Shown here in pieces: positions 6,901 to 7,448 of a DNA stretch of 7,448 nt (position 1 is the stretch's first letter; the number at the start of each line of letters is the position of its first letter). A program made the position numbers and the translations under genes. Location of the stretch: positions 1 through 7,448 of the forward strand of contig CAMPAP010000070.1 of NCBI GenBank assembly GCA_946631935.1, in the 5' to 3' direction. Source of the stretch: an uncultured Lachnospiraceae bacterium (GTDB lineage: Bacteria; Bacillota; Clostridia; Lachnospirales; Lachnospiraceae). A model generated the notes under the pieces. It ran no database searches. It was not told where the DNA came from and was given only the letters and a program-made list of their open reading frames with translations.

Positions 6901-7448
6901 AGTATCTTCGGAAACCTTATCATTTTCTTCGGCACTGACACTGAGTGCGCTTCCTTCAATAACGGAGGAAGGAATGATGATCAAAAGGATCAAAAGAGCT
7001 GCGGTTTTTTCGGTTTTCTTATTTTTTGATGTATGAGTTTTATTTCCGAATGGTGTTTTCAGAAGGAATAAAAGAATATAAAACAATTGAAGGGTGATAA
7101 CCTTATCGGGAAAATCAATATAGAATTCTCCCAGTAAATATGCGGGGATATGGTATCCTGTTTTTTCTATTATAAAACCTGAAACACCGTCACCCCAGAT
7201 ATTACCGACAGCACCGTCATAAAGATTATAGTTGATGATAACGGAAAATAGAGTTGCCACAAGGCTTGCGTTGGTACAGCAGATCATGGTCTCAAAGGCA
7301 TTTTTTAAGCATCCTTTTCGAGCACTCACGCCGCATATAACACCAACAGCCGCACCTACGATACCGTAGATCCAGGTCTTTTCAACAAACATTCCAAAGA
7401 TAAGATTTGTGGCAAGTCCGCACGCAGCTCCCTGAATGGGACCGAGAG
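3985..7448 (-). CDS. Membrane receptor: S-component-like domain, double propeller, Y_Y_Y, HD-GYP phosphodiesterase (5' end outside window)
   Basis: Very large signalling protein, with 1153 residues visible. The frame stays open to the window edge; the first in-window ATG (7392) lacks a ribosome site and falls inside a membrane domain. Numbering below counts that Met as 1. The N-terminal domain (before 1 to about 112) has Gly-rich spans (GPIQGAACGLATN, then YGIVGAAVGVICG), a span at 41-55 and one at 100-112 after DFPDK, resembling ECF-transporter S components. A signal-like hydrophobic segment (130-141, preceded by KNKKTEK, followed by SVSAEE) leads to an outside region with 14 propeller blades (about 200-775), a Y_Y_Y domain (about 820-886) and a transmembrane helix (893-916). 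A short coil leads to HD-GYP (about 944-1130) with His963, HD995-996, Lys999, His1024, His1048-His1049, DGTGYP (1053-1058) and Asp1077, all as in active c-di-GMP phosphodiesterases. The positive-inside rule agrees with this topology. It probably degrades c-di-GMP when an external ligand is sensed; the ligand is unknown. Confidence 0.92.
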   Translation of the reverse strand, partial: LGPIQGAACGLATNLIFGMFVEKTWIYGIVGAAVGVICGVSARKGCLKNAFETMICCTNASLVATLFSVIINYNLYDGAVGNIWGDGVSGFIIEKTGYHIPAYLLGEFYIDFPDKVITLQLFYILLFLLKTPFGNKTHTSKNKKTEKTAALLILLIIIPSSVIEGSALSVSAEENDKVSEDTVSSDTVSDYELFTGGDLDMEFYSYVQTVYSSNNGLPCGEANDIASTPDGILWIGTYAGLYRYNGRDFTFMNFPSVRNVNCLYVDDEGRLWVGTNDNGLTMCIKEKAVNVIDRSTGLPANSVRSIIRGSDGYYYVGTAGSMQVYDLEDGLKISNTLDDVIYSHDLSADKNGNVCSVTNGGDLFILNGGKILHRAVSEISERKFTCSCFDAYGYLYVGCSDGTVFKYEIGSGLKRVGSYKIGEDENINSLSYTDDGIIFACADRGVGYILPNGKTGTILLSEFKNSIDHMITDYQGNYWFASSRAGIMRMSRSPFTDYYGAAGLKSKVVNSVAFWNGRMYCGTDSGLDCIDSSGKAYEDEVTEFFASDRIRCLNSDDNGNLWICCYGRGLYRIGKDGEIEEFNSENGQFCDWVRLSVTLSDGTVVCSGDTGLFFYKNGRITGRLSMDDLSLSAMILCVYEKEDGTLLVGSDGDGIAAVKNMKVVDHFNEDNGLSSGVILRICGTRDKRLIAICSNGLNRIDTDYSIHYIANFPYTNNYDYVVSKNGRGFVLCSAGLYVLKEEDLLSDVPNMECELIDSGRGLMSALTVNSWNVQTDSDILYLSGVKGAYSLDLNNYSGDHKTYRMILNKVTIDGVDQSVDRGSDIFMSRNSSRIYLYPEIINYTLATPDVVYSLPGVDLSETRIPLSDFTGVQYNDIPYGNNKFIISVVDAEGAVLEKSEYHIVRETAIWDSVGFTAYMFLVGSVAIVWFTLLFARTRMKRTLDIQKREVEVAKQQVKMSNETIMAVARTVDAKDGNTSLHSKRVSEYSALIAKELGFTEEECENIRKAALLHDIGKIGIPDRILNKPAKLTDEEYAVMKTHVTRGAEILKDFTLVEHVVEGAKYHHEKYDGTGYPEGLKGEGIPLYGRIIGVADAFDAMTQNRVYRKKLDASYVYGELERCKGTQFDPEIADIMLKLAKEGKLDEILGYKIN
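5074..6786 (-). repeat. Fourteen propeller-blade repeats coding segment
   Basis: Protein-level repeats of about 40 residues, of the form D.GxLWvGT..GLyry, with blade cores near residues 203, 243, 285, 326, 368, 409, 449, 490, 532, 576, 616, 658, 701 and 749 (first in-window Met as 1). The clearest are TPDGILWIGTYAGLYRYNG and DDEGRLWVGTNDNGL. Fourteen blades fit two seven-bladed propellers, the arrangement known from Bacteroides hybrid two-component sensors. The repeats have diverged too far to show as DNA repeats. Confidence 0.8.

Noticed and set aside
7390..7392. ATG at 7392 as the true start of the receptor
   Set aside because: There is no Shine-Dalgarno sequence upstream, and the same frame continues to the window edge with a Gly-rich membrane span continuous with the following domain.

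Overview
The window reads as chromosomal DNA of an anaerobic, low-to-mid GC Bacillota, most likely Lachnospiraceae (Butyrivibrio/Roseburia-like). The type I GAPDH has a clostridial-type catalytic and S-loop sequence, Shine-Dalgarno sites are strong AGGAGG types, and the membrane receptor and BMP-type binding protein are of kinds common in that family. This placement is inference from protein style. No RNA gene, insertion sequence, CRISPR array or phage gene was seen.

Layout. Left part, minus strand: gap (glycolytic GAPDH, 3' end cut by the window edge) with its own promoter, and upstream of it a small acidic protein with two C-terminal zinc ribbons, which has its own extended -10 promoter and a foldable 5' leader. 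Divergent from that, on the plus strand, is a stand-alone PHP-fold phosphatase of the HisK/HisJ (histidinol-phosphatase) type. A 12-bp perfect hairpin terminator at 2691-2722 separates this gene from a convergent minus-strand operon filling the right half.

That operon has two visible genes. The upstream one encodes a very large receptor whose 5' end lies outside the window. It has a multi-span membrane domain resembling ECF-transporter S components, 14 propeller-blade repeats (two seven-bladed propellers), a Y_Y_Y domain, a transmembrane helix, a short coil and an intact HD-GYP cyclic-di-GMP phosphodiesterase domain. Thirteen bases downstream, with its ribosome site overlapping the receptor stop codon, is a BMP/PnrA-type substrate-binding protein. 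It has a membrane-anchor-like N-terminus but no lipobox cysteine.

The most interesting reading is that the right-hand pair is a sensory unit. The sensor half looks like a Bacteroides hybrid two-component receptor, but the histidine kinase is replaced by a c-di-GMP-degrading output. The BMP protein may act as a ligand-presenting partner, since no ABC permease or ATPase follows it here. The domain calls are well supported by motifs; the partnership and the ligand are hypotheses.
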